64,000 bases of DNA from the NCBI GenBank assembly GCA_033063855.1, contig CP093830.1, positions 17,050,854 to 17,114,853 on the forward strand, given 5' to 3'. Positions 23,226-35,700 of this stretch are shown one piece after another. Each line of letters opens with the position of its first letter. Within the stretch, counting starts at the first letter, position 1. Origin of the DNA: Smittia aterrima (lineage: Eukaryota > Arthropoda > Insecta > Diptera > Chironomidae). A model generated the notes under the pieces. It was given only the letters and a program-made list of their open reading frames with translations, searched no databases and had not been told where the DNA came from. Position numbers and translations under genes: made by a program.

Positions 23226-23594
23226 AATTTTTATCTTTATCTAAAAAGGAAAACTGAATTGAAATGAAAAATTTCCAGAAGAAAAAAACGGAGCTGATGT
23301 TACCTTTTGAAATGTTGAGAATGAAATGAGACCAACGGTGAAAAAGTTTTTCTTTTTTTGTTTATTTTGCTCGATAAGATTTCGAAATCTTATTAGAAAG
23401 CAATTCTAAAATTCGAAAAATGTGGCGAGCACTTGACTCAAGTAGAAGAAAATGTTTTTGATTGAAGAAATCGATTTTCTGCATCTTGATTCTTTCTCAC
23501 AATTAAATATCATTATTGAAATAATTTTTTGTGATTTCGTATTTGCAAATCAATATTTGTCGATTAAGTAAAATTTCCTTAATTTTATTCGGAT
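23226..23594. other. Intergenic DNA between divergent genes
   Basis: An AT-rich spacer separating the F-box gene (minus) and the ionotropic receptor (plus). It presumably holds both promoters. No gene is seen. Confidence 0.5.
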
Positions 23595-23601
23595 TATAAA
23601 A
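23595..23601 (+). promoter_or_regulatory. TATA box of the ionotropic receptor gene
   Basis: TATAAAA, preceded by GGAT, lies 37 bp upstream of the receptor's ATG. A TATA box at this distance implies transcription starting only a few bases before the ATG, giving a very short leader. The start codon choice is supported by the signal peptide it opens. Confidence 0.55.
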
Positions 23602-23631
23602 GGTCTCGAAAATCAACCTGAGCTCGCATTC

Positions 23632-25696
23632 ATGATGATATCTAGTTCAGTCGCATTACTAATTGCAGTTTTTGCAAGTTTTAAAGTGAAGGCGTCTCTT
23701 ATCGATGATTCAATTAAAACTCTTTCGTTTCTCTTAAAGAATCAAGAAAGTCCATCAACAGTCGATGCATTTATCTGCTGGGATAATGGTAAGACGTTCA
23801 ATTGAAATATTTACTTCAAACTCATTCGTGGAACTTTTCTTTTCAGATCATCGAATTCAACTGTTGCAGTCATTAAATGACAGACACATAATGATCGCAA
23901 TTGTCAACGCTAAATTCACATCGTACACCCCAGCAAGTCAACATAATAATTTCATGGTGATCGACTTCGCTTGCGATAACGTTGAACAATTATTCGACCA
24001 AGTGAGTTTGAACGTCTATTTGACAATTTCAAATCAGTGTTTTATTTTCAGCTAAGACCAAAGGAATTCTATTCACAGAAAATTATTTTGATTGGCTCGA
24101 TGATGGAAGATGAAGTTTTAGTGAAATTTAAAAAACGTTTGATCCTTCCCAGTTCAGAAATATTTTATTTTCAAAACGAATCCGATGGAATTTTAGTTAA
24201 GCAAAGTAAGATGGTTCGTTATTGAAAATAAGATTTTAAACTGAATTCAAATCTTTCAGTTTACAAAACTTCAGAGGAATCCTTGATAATCAAAGAAGAT
24301 TATGGAAAATGGTTCAAAAGCAACGAAAGCTTCTTAGACATGCGGAGAATGAAAGTCACATCACGTCGCCGAAGAAATTTGCATGGAGCGCAATTAAAAG
24401 CTTCACTGGTCGTTACGAACAATGACACGTTGAATCATCTCGAAGATTATCAACACAAGCATATCGACACAATTTCCAAAGTGAACTATCAACTCACCAA
24501 CAAACTTATAAAGATGCTCAACGCTACTGTTTCGTTTTCAATTGTCGAGTATGATTTTCTTTAATCAAATTTCAATTTAAATTTTAAGTAATTTTCTCAA
24601 CAGTTCGTGGGGCTATAAAGATAACGCGACTGACAAGTACAACGGAATGATTGGAGAGCTGGTGTCTGGTTTAGCGGATCTCGGAGCTTCTCCACTCTTC
24701 TTCACATCTGATCGTGTTGAAGTCATTGATTACATCGCTTGCACTTCTCAAACGAGATCGAAATTTGTTTTTCGATCACCAAAACTTTCTTACACTGATA
24801 ACGTTTTTTTGCTTCCCTTCGATGGTGGAGTTTGGAGTTCTCTCTTTGCAATGGTAATTATTTCATCACTTGCTCTTTACGTAGGTTCACGAAGTGAATG
24901 GAAATCAAACATAAGTCAAGAATCAAACGATGCATCGACACTTCGACCTTCGTTTTACGAAACTTTCTTTGTCGTTTTGTGCGCTTTTTGTCAGCAAGGA
25001 TCGTTTTCTCTTCCAATCAGCTTTGGATCACGTCTCATCACAATGATTTCTTTTATTGCTTTGATGTTCCTTTACGCAAGTTATTCAGCGAACATCGTTG
25101 CTTTGCTTCAATCTCCTTCAAATAAAATTCAAACACTCGAAGATCTTTACAACTCAAGAATCAAACTTGGTGTCGACGATACAATCTTTAATCATTATTA
25201 CTTCTCGCATGCTGAGGAAAGAGTTCGAGCTGCAATCTACGCGAATAAGATAAAATCTAAGGAAGGTGGTGAGAACTTTTATAATTTATCTGATGGCGTT
25301 CGATTGCTTCGTCATGGACTTTTCGCTTTTCACATGGAACTTGGAGTTGGTTATAAAATCGTTGGCGAAACGTTTCAAGAAGACGAAAAGTGTGGACTTC
25401 AAGAGATTCAATATCTTCAAGTTATCGATCCGTTTTATGCAATCCAAAAGAACTCATCATACAAAGAACATTTCAAAGTTGGTCTGCTGAGCTTGCGTGA
25501 GTTTGGTCTACAAGAACGTGAAAATTCTCGATTGTACACTAACAAGCCAAAATGTGTAGGACACGGATCAAAGTTTATCTCAGTTGGACTATTCGATGTT
25601 GAACCCGCTTTGATGATTTTTGTTTACGGAATAATCGCAGGATTCATTGTTGCTTTTCTCGAAAAGATTCATCGAGTTTCTAAGATAAGAAATTAA
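23632..25696 (+). CDS. Ionotropic receptor, Ir75-like chemoreceptor
   Basis: Five exons (23632-23788, 23847-24001, 24052-24205, 24260-24548, 24604-25696) join in frame to 615 residues. A signal peptide (MMISSSVALLIAVFAS) opens the protein. The ligand-binding lobe S1 (WGYKDNATDKYNGMIGELV, then GLADLGASPLFFTSDRVEVI) precedes the first membrane span (VWSSLFAMVIISSLALYVG). The pore and second span follow, then the family hallmark YASYSANIVALLQSPS with TLEDLYNS and KLGVDD. A last span near residues 585-605 ends the protein. This pattern is that of antennal IRs of the Ir75/Ir64 group, which detect acids and amines in olfactory neurons together with a co-receptor. S1 lacks the Arg typical of glutamate binding, as usual for these receptors. 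The gene is intact. Confidence 0.93.
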
Positions 25697-26769
25697 TCTG
25701 AAAAATAAAAAAAATTAAAAGAAAAATCTATTTTTCCATCATTTTTGAATATATTTTCTTGCTTGTTATTACTATAGTATCCTTTAATTCCATTATAATT
25801 CATTTTTTAATGTAATGTTTCTCATTGTTGCAATTCTTGATCGCATTTTAAATCATCTCGCTTTTTTATTCCTGTCTGGAGCTTTTTTAATAGCGAATGC
25901 TACTTAGTTGTTTCTTGCAATTTTATCTAATTTCTTAAAGGTCAATAATTCTTGCTTCGATAAAAATCGGCTTGTATGAAAATCAAAGGACAATTTTTTG
26001 AAGCCCAAAGAAGCTCGTGAAGTGTTTGATGAGAAGTTACCATTGAAAGGAGTTTCTTTGAAAGAGTTTTTTTTCTTTTGCCCAACTGTTCATTGAAATC
26101 ATTTCCAAGGAACATATTCGTCATGAAACATTTATAAGAACTCTTTTGCATGCTTGTAAAGTCTAAGAATCGATCCAAAGAATTTCTGAACCGTTACCAA
26201 AAACAAAAAGATTTTACCAAAGCGATCTTGTGAGATTTCGATGTGAGAATTCACAGCTGTTTGCCCAAAAACATTGCTGATCTCTCTCTTCACTTCCTCT
26301 CGCGATAAAAAGAAAACTTCTCCGAACAATTCATTTTAATCTTTTCATGTAAAGGCGAAAGAAAATATTAAATTTCATCATAAACTTTTCATCCTCGACG
26401 CAAAAGAAATTCTTCAGTTTTTAAAGCCTACGAGTAGTAAGAAAATTGGGAGCGCTATGCTGTGTTGCGTAGTTAGAAAAATTAAGAGTCATGCATGGAA
26501 TCGTCGTCAACGTCGTCATCACCAGAACCGCCTTCTTTCATCGATTTCACTTTTTTATTGCCTTTAGCGCAAAATGTTCTTTACTTTTAAGCTTATGACA
26601 ATATTTCTTGACGAGGAGAAAAAGCATAAAAGTTGTTTACAATCCATTTTAGATGACGCGAAGAACAAAATCAATCATGATGAAAAACGTTTTGAATTAA
26701 AGATCATTCGTTTAGTGAGTCCACTTTGCTGGCCATGGCTGAAAGAAAATAAGTTTATAAATAATCATT
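25697..26769. other. Intergenic DNA with no supported gene
   Basis: 3' flank of the ionotropic receptor and presumed 3' untranslated region of mask. Short translations of up to 78 residues lack domains. A minus-strand acidic peptide frame (GDDDVDDDSMHDS, ending at 26482) was considered as a mask terminal exon, but the join is out of frame. Confidence 0.5.
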
Positions 26770-29700
26770 TCAAAAGTAGTTTCTATTGAGTTTTCTTACT
26801 TGTTTTTCGAACTCATACGACGATTGCTGCAAATCTGATGAGAGATTGGTCAAATCGTTGTTTCCACTTATGAACGGACCACCTGGATGGAACGAAGACT
26901 GTCCATTGACACCTCGCATGTAATTCATTTGCTGCGGATTATTATCCATCTGATACTGAAGTTAAAATGGTAAAAATTAAAAATAAGAAAATTATTTAAA
27001 TTGCATTAACAAACCTGGAAGATGTCCTGCATCGGAAACTCTGATGGAGCATCGTAAGGACCACGCGATGAGACAGAGATGTTTGATTGCATCTGCCATT
27101 GCTGTTGGTTCTTATCCATCCAAGAGTTTCTTCCTGGAGCCATCGTCGGCGCGTTCATCATTGCGCTCGTGTCCATGTCTAGAAGATTCTGCCCACCATA
27201 ACCAGATCCGTAATATTTGTAGCTTCTCTCGTTTCCAATCGGAGCTGGCGCTTTACGAGAGTCATCCATTTGTCCGTTCCCCGACTGCTGAGTGTTGTTA
27301 TTCGGAGACATAGATGGCGACGAACCAGCGAAGTTCATTGGCCCTCCGTACGAATCGTATTCTTGGAACCAACGAGAAGACGAAGCTGGCTGATTTACAG
27401 CTGACCGTTGATAACCAGGTTGTTGATTTGAATTACTTCCCGGCGATTTCATAAAACTGTTGTTGTTATTGTTCTGATTCATAAACGATGCTCCATATTG
27501 ATTCGCGTTCATTTTGTTCTGACTGGGAACACCTGAAGACGAAGCGGACGACGATGAGAAAGCTGAAGCTTTCGGATTCAATCGCGACATCGATGCATTT
27601 ACATTCGGCTGGTTCATCGAATAGTTAATGGATCCATAAGACGCTTCATTGTTTCCATAATCGAACAAACCCTGACCGCGTGAAAAGCCCATGTCAATTC
27701 GATTGTTTCCGCTATTCGCTCCGCCAGGTCGTTGAACTGGTCCTGGAGGTTGTCCAATCGGTTTGATGACGTTAAGATCCCCATAATTTACATTCCCCAT
27801 TTGAATTTGAGAGTTTTGACCACTAGCAGGAGCAGCTTGAGTAGCGAGAGTCGTAGAAGGCGGAGTTGCAGAATTGCTTGACGTCTTGGAGCTCACAGGC
27901 GAATTGATTGAATTTCCTCGATATCCAGGAGCTTTAGAAGCATCGACTTGAGACATCGGATCAGACTCCATATTATACGCTGAAACTTTTAAAGGATTGA
28001 AGACCATCGGTTTGTCTTGTGACCATTTGCTGTAGTTGTCAAAGAGCGAATATTCCAATCCTTGAGCGCTCACATGCAAATCTCCGAGCTTCGAATGAAT
28101 ATCGTTCACTGAACTCGTTGTAGTGTATGGTGTGCTCAAATCTAATGTGTTGACGATGTGAGACGAATGAGGAGATGCATTGACGTTCCTTGTTGGCGGA
28201 CCAATCGGAGTGATTGAACGTGTGATCGTCGTTGGCGTTGTATTGTTTAAAATCGAGTCAGCGACGGTTTGAATCAATCCCGCGGACGATGAATTCGTGA
28301 AAGCTGAGATAGATGTCGGCGCACCTGATCCAATTGAAAGTTGTTTGGTTGGCGACGAAGCTGAAGACTTTTTACCGGCATTCGTGACTGCATTATTTTC
28401 AGTGGATCCACTTAACTTCGAAGCGAATGTCCCTGAAGTCGAGGAGTTCGAAGCTTGTGATGTGATGACCGTAGCAGTTGGAGCATTAGCAATTGAATTT
28501 TTTAAAGCTTGAATTGAGTTTGCAATCGACGTCGCTGGTTTCGAGGGAGGACCATTTGTGGCAACCATTCCTTTCTTTGAGTTGTCTTGAGTCAAAGTCT
28601 TACCACTTGAAGCCATTATTCCAACAGGCGCAGAAAAAAGATTCTTTGCGACGGCTGATCGCTGAGATTTATTATTCAGTTGAGTTGGTGTTGTGGACTT
28701 GGCTGTTACAGCTGTTGCTGGCTTTGAAGCGGCTGCAAACGATGCAGGCTTGATTGGGTTCTGAATCGTTGGTATTGTGTTCAAGCTCTTCTCCCAAACA
28801 CTCGTACCGTTGTTGACCGATACAGGGACAGGTGTAACAACAGCCGCAGCAGCAACGTTTGAGTTCGATGACGACTTAACGGGTTGGAAGTTGTTTCTCG
28901 GAAGCATGCTTAATATATCAGCATCGGGATCTTTGATCAAAGTTGAAATCAAATTGTGTGCCTGTTTAGTTGCTTCAGGAACTCCTTTGATTGTAATTGA
29001 TCGATCGCCTTGAGTTTTTCCTTGTTTTTCAACTTCAATGTGCGCTCCAGTTGCTGCTCGAATAGCGTTGATGTTTGATCCGCCGCGGCCGATAACTCGT
29101 GAAATCGCATTCAGCGGAACCTGAATCTTTTTACAGCCGATCTCATTTGCAGAGGGCACAATAGGCGCAGCGGTTGTTGAAGCGGACGTAGAAGTTGTTG
29201 GCTTTCGTCCAACTTCCTTCCATTCTTCCTCTCGCGGTTGCTTGGTGATTGGCGTTGGAAGAGCTTGCGTCGCTGACTTTACTGGAGAAGTTGTTGAAGT
29301 TGCTTTCGGCTTTGCCGTGACATTCATGGCAGAGAATTGCATAATAGGCAAACGTTCGATGTCAAATTCTTCAGCTCCACCCGAAGAACGAGAGTTTCCA
29401 AAAACCATCGATTTACGATTACCGTTCCTCGAGTTTTCGTATGTTTTAGATTCTCTTGATGATGTTGGCTTCACTATTGCTGCAGGTTCTTTCGGTGCGA
29501 CATTTTCTTTCTCCAACGGTTTAATCGATTTTATTGTAAGATCAGCTGATCGTTGATTCTTCATGTCACGATTACGTTTTGAATCTTCACGAGAGCTCTT
29601 AAGGTTTTCAGCTGGCTTAGCAATTGGGCCAGGACTACTTGACGATCGAGTCGAACTCTTCCCAGTCGCAGTCTTTAAGACTTCTGGTTGGTTCTTCTTT

Positions 29701-32700
29701 CGTTTCTGGTTCTTTTGATTCTTTGCATTCTGATTTGCATTCTCAGCCTCGACTTGACTCTTCGATGTGGTCGCTCCTTTGGCATCCGATGACGAGCAAG
29801 AGCCTGAAAAGTAAAATCATTAGAACAAAGAAAACTTGATTATAAAAGTTGATTTACCTTGATCGATCCCAGAGTCACCTTCTTCCTTATCTAAGGACAG
29901 AGCAGGTTGTAATTCAGCTTCTTCTTCTACTTCTTCATCGTTTGACTCTTCTTCAGACTCATCGGAATCAGGATCGTCATTCTTCGAAGCTTTATTCTTC
30001 TGCGCGTTCTTTCCTTCGGTTTTCTCATCATTGCCATTTAATTTGCGTTGAGCTTCACGCTTCTCTTGCTTGCGACGTTTCTTACGTTCACGTCGCTTAG
30101 CAGCAGCTGCTTTACGAGCATCTTCCCGTGACTTTTCCATGTCCAACTCTTTTAATAAGATGGAAGCATTAATGTTGGCCTTAGCTGCTTGTGTTTCTTT
30201 AGCAGCTCTGATAATTTTAACACACTCGTGGCATTTATCAACGACTTCCTTATCAACCACAGAGATATACCGAGTCATTTCCTGATCAGACGGGAATTGA
30301 GCAACGTGATTAACCATCCACTTCACGACTTTAATGTGACCCTTGCGAAACGCTGCCATGAGACAAGAAACTTTTCGGTTATCTTGTGAATCGATATCAG
30401 CCTTTGCATGGTACAATGCTTCGACTACATTGAGATGACCTCCATTCGCTGCAAGCCAAAGTGGAGAATTCCCTTTCTTGTTCTTAACTTCAACGGCTGC
30501 TCCACGTGACAAGAGAAGATCAACGAATTTCTGGTGTCCTTTGTCAGCTGCGATGGTCAACGCCGTGTCTCTCGATGATGGCACTGGCGCAGCATTGACA
30601 TCTGCTCCTTTATCTAAGAGAACTCGACCAACTTCTATGTATCCACCACTAGCAGCTTCCATTAGAGGTGTTAAACCAGTCTTTGCTCGATGCTCAACGT
30701 TCGCTTTGCGATCCAGTAAGAGACTTACGACTTCGTTTCGTCCTTGGAAGCAGGCAAGTGTCAACGCGGTATTTCGATTCGTCTCGATCTGTGCATTGAT
30801 ATCACTGCCCATGTCGAGGAGAAGTTTGACTGCTGCTGTATGTCCATTCATAGCAGCGAGCATGAGTGGGGAAATGCCGAGTTTACTTCCAGTTCTCGAA
30901 TTTATCTCCGCTCCATGGTTCAAAAGGAGTTTAATGATGTTGACGTATCCACCGCTTGCAGCAAGGGACAAAGGCGTGTAATCGGAAACGTTTCGATGCT
31001 CTTTATTCGCACCGTACTTGAGAAGCAGTTCAACGACTTCGTAGCGGCCTCCGGAACATGCTAACGACAATGGTGTGTCTTTAGTTCGCTCGGATTGTGC
31101 TTCTAGATCAGCACCATTGTTGATGAGAGTTTCTACCACTTTCTCGTGACCAGCTGTGGCAGCGAGAATAAGCGGAGTGAATCCTTTCTTATCGCGATGC
31201 TCTATGTTTGCTTTACGATTTAACAAAAGATCAACGAGTTCCTCATGGCCTCCAGCGCAAGCGAGTGTAAGGGCGGTATCGTGATTTGATTCAGTTTCTG
31301 AGTCAATTTCAATCGTCCGGTCAGTTGTTGTTCCCGTAGATGTAGAACCAGGGATGTTGGCGTATTGCTGAACTTGCTGATCATATTGGTATTGATTCGC
31401 GGGCGTTCCTTGACGCAGAGCGTAGCGACTTTTCTCTTTACGCTTTTGCTCGCCGCTTGTTGACTTCTTACCAATTGTCACAGACACATTTGTCGATTTG
31501 CTGGAGGAAATTGGATGCAGAACGCCTCCTTCGACGACATGAGATGCATGAGGTTGAGTTTGCGTTCCCATCATTTGAGTTTGCGTTGCTACTTGAACCT
31601 GTTGGTAGTTCTTATTTATGAATTGAGGAACTTGGTGAACTTTCTGCTGTGTCTGTTGGACAACTTGCTGATTCATTTGAATTCCTGCTTGAGGTTGTTG
31701 CTGCTGCTGCTGTTGTTGCTGTTGGAAGTTTAGGAATCCTTGTTGTTGATGATTAATGGTCGAAGGCATTTGAACTGGTTGGGCAGGACCAGTAGCAGTC
31801 ATCATTTGAGTTTGGGAGATATTCTGATGACTAACTTTCTCAGGTGCTTTCATTTGTTGTTGTGGTTGTTGACCATCAGTCGGTAGTTGGAACAACAACT
31901 GCAATGACTGCGATGTCTTATCGTTATCAACATTGAATACAAATTTCGTTTGCTGTTGGGCATCAGCTTGCGATTTCTGTGTTTGTCCTGTCGATGGATG
32001 TTGAATAATTGGTGGAGGCGGAACGGTGAAGTTAGTTCCCACTGGCATGAGGATGTTCTGGGCTGTTTGTGGATCAATTTGAAGCAGTGATTGATGTTGT
32101 TGCTGAAAAATAAAAATGAATTGTTATAAAGTTTCAAAAGAAAACGCAGTTCCATCTTACCTGAAGCTGAGAAATAAACTGTAGTTGCTCGACTGTGAAC
32201 TGAGGGGGATAAACAGATTGATCGATCGTCATCAATAAGTTCTGATCGTCGTCCTTGCTTTCCAACATCTCACTTCCATCTTGAAGAATTGTGTCGTCGT
32301 TTTCGTTCGTTGGTGATGAGTTCTCAGACGTCATCAGATGTTGAGTTGGTGGCCAATGTGGAGACGCCCATTTGGACTTACAAATTTGATTGAGACCGAA
32401 GAATTGTGCGTATTGTTCCAAATCCTGGTTGTTGATATTGGCAGCAATTTCCTGAAAGATTAACAAAGAATTGAAAACAAATTCAAAGAAAAGAATTCCT
32501 AAAACTCACGTGAAAAGCATTCGAAATGTCTGGGGAAACGTTTAACGCTTGCATTACTTCATCAACCCATTCGTAGTTATAGATCGGGCCGTGGGCATCA
32601 TCACTGGTTTTGACGTTAGCAACATCCTCGGGAATAAAGGATTCTAAAGATTCTTCCAATGACGGATAAGTTCCGTCACAAACAAATTCATTTGCACTCA

Positions 32701-35700
32701 TCTCGCTTAATGTCGCAAGGGTCTTTTCCAAGTCTTCCTTTGAAGGCTCGCGCTTCTTCTGATGACAAAGTAAAATATTAGCAAAAATAATAATAAATTC
32801 TGAATCAGGTTACTTACGAATTTGTTTTGAAGAAGATTCGGATCAGCAGACAATGACTGGAGAGCTGGTAGGTGATCGAAGATGTGAGTTAACTCTGCCA
32901 TATCACCTAAAAAGCATTTAAAATAAAATTTCATTCCCAATTTCGTAAGAAAATACTTACTCGCAAGATTCTTTGTATCTGGTGAGTTGGGCCTCGATGA
33001 GTTAGAGCTGCCAGGCGGAGTTTCTGTTGGTGATTTGGGCGGATCAATGAGCTGGGCGATTTTGCGGAATACTTTCGGATCCCAATGCGCAGAGCGATTG
33101 GACAAATTGTTGAGGCGCATCTTTTGGAACGTTTCCAAATCAATAAGACTACACGCACGAGCACCTTCTGCCGCGTTTTCACGCTCTTCTGGAGACATGA
33201 CTGCACCCGAGGATGCCTCGTCATGGTAGAAGGAACGGAACTTGGGCTTACGAAGCGTCATTGCCGACTCGATTGATTCAAAGTTTGAGGAGACTTCTTG
33301 TTGCTGGTTGTCAGGTTCAGACTTGACAGTCGTTAACTTTTGATCGGTTTTGATGTCAGCTAACGAGGTAGTCGGGAGTATCTAAAATAAAAAGATTTTG
33401 TTAACTCATTGAAAATTGAAAGAAATTCATTCAAATTCTTACGATCGTCTCTGACTGTGCCTGCTTTTGTTGCTGCTGCTGTTGCTGAAGTTTACGAGAG
33501 TTCTTAGGTTTCGCTTTCGGTCGATCGCTAATGGCAGTCAATTGCGACACCTCTGACTTTGCTGTAATATGAGTTGGTTTATTTGAAGATTGAATTGGAT
33601 TCGTTTGGGTTTGATTGGACACGGAAATGTTTCCTTTGCCTAAAGATAAGAGTTATCTTAAGATCGTTGTACAATCGAGATCCGAGTACGCGAGAGAACT
33701 TTACGAATGAATTTACCTTGAGCTGGTGTTGTGATATCTACGTATGTTCCCGAAGGGAGAAGCGTCGGCGGTGGCCCCGAGTCATTGATAAATTGAATAT
33801 TTTTCTGAAGAGTATTATCCAGCTAAAAGAAATCAAATTAAAAAATGTTTTTTCACTTAAATGTTCAAGCACTAACCTTATCTAAACTGCTTTTGATGTA
33901 AGTTACATTTTCTTCTTCTTCACCAACTCCAGCTGATCTCACTTCAACCGTTCCTTCAGAATGAGAGCCCGACGAGCATTTCTTACGAGAAAGGTTCTTT
34001 TGCTTGTTTGATGACGAAGCCATGCAGAGATTGTTAGTGACCATAGGTTGATGTTGGTTTCCACACGGAGCGACATTCATATTGTTAGTGGTCGTCGTCG
34101 TCGTCTGTTGATTAACCATTTGGTTTACAGCAGATTGTGCCTTCGTCAAGCCATAGGCGAGTCCATCTTTGAAGCCGGCAGATTGAAGAAGTTTCATCTG
34201 AAGCAGCGATGGCTCCGTCGGTGGCTGTGTAGGGTCGATGATAAAGTTTGGGTTGGGAATCATATCGGCAGCTTGAGGTTGGAACATCCCTGGAGGCTCT
34301 GGCAAACGAATTACTTCTGTAACATCGTGCAGACCTGGTGGGCCCACCATAAACTGCTGCTGTGCTTGCTGAGCCATCAAATGTTGCTGCTGTTGTTGCT
34401 GTTGGAGCATTTTCAATTGTTGTTGCTGCTGGTGCTTCATTTGAGCCATATTTAGTTGCGGAGTTTGATGAGGCAGTGGACCAGGGATGTAAATCGGCTG
34501 ATTTTGTTGAGGCGGGATTGATGTTGGATAGTCTAATAACAACTGAACTACTCCTGTGTGACCACCCTTCGCAGCTTCAATAAGCATCGTGCTGTTATCT
34601 TTCAATTTATGGAAAGGATCAGCTCCGTGTGCAAGAAGAAGCTCGACTACTTGCTGATGTCCTCCAGCACATGCCAGAGATAACGGCGTGTGGTCATTGT
34701 TTGTTGTTTGGCGGTTGACGTCAGCTCCCTTTTGAATTAGAAATTTAACAGTGCAAATGTGCCCTGCTCGACATGCCTTCATCAAAGGTGTTCGTCCTCC
34801 TTCACTTAGATGCTCAAGTTCAGCTCCAAAGTAAAGTAAAACTTCTGCTACATCGGTATGACCATTCTCGCAAGCGTAGGTAAGTGCAGTGTCGCCTGTT
34901 TGAGTTTGGGCGTGCACATCGGCTTTGTTTTCAAGTAGAAACTTAACTAAGTCAAGATGACCTTCTTGCGCTGCTTCCATTAGTGGCGTGCTAGCTCCTA
35001 ACTCAATATCAGCTCCATGTTTGATGAGATAATCGGCTACTTCTAAGAACCCTCCGCAACATGCAAGAGTGAGGGCAGTTTCTTGGGTTTCTTCGGTTTG
35101 GGCATTGATGTTAGCACTTTGCGTTAAAAGCAACGATACCATTTCATCGTGACCCTCACGAGCTGCTTCCATCAGTGGAGTATAGCCTTCGTCATTAACT
35201 TCCTCAATGTTGGCGCCGCGCTCGATCAACAACATAGCGAGATCCACGTGACCACCACAAGCAGCAAGTGTCAAAGGCGACTCAAACGAATCTGTTGGCA
35301 TATTGACTTGAGCTCCAGAATCTAATAAAAGACGGGCAACTTCAACATGGCCATCCATGGACGCTTCCATCAAAGCTGTGTGCATCTCGTCGGTCTTGTG
35401 TTCTTGATCGGCCCCTGCTTCAAGCAGAAATCGAACCATATCGAGATGTCCTTTGTAGCAAGCAAGAGTGAGGGCACTCTCTTTAAATTCATTCGAGTGT
35501 GTGTTGATTCCAGCACCGTGATCAAGTAGGATCTAAAAAAGAAAGCATTTTATTGTAGATTGTTTTCTTTACATGAAAATTCGAAGGTAAATCTATTTAA
35601 CATCAGATCGCATCAGATAAGATCAAAGAAAGGGTCTTTGCTCGAATCACATAAGGTTATCCTCCAGACTCAAGAACTCAAAACTCGGTTTATAATCATT

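Noticed and set aside
26482..26561. Acidic peptide ending in GDDDVDDDSMHDS as an alternative last exon of mask
   Set aside because: The only nearby acceptor puts the join out of frame (stop after five codons), and there is no pyrimidine tract.
27044..35529. Many plus-strand translations of 60-167 residues opposite mask
   Set aside because: They are shadows of the long ankyrin and low-complexity exons on the minus strand.
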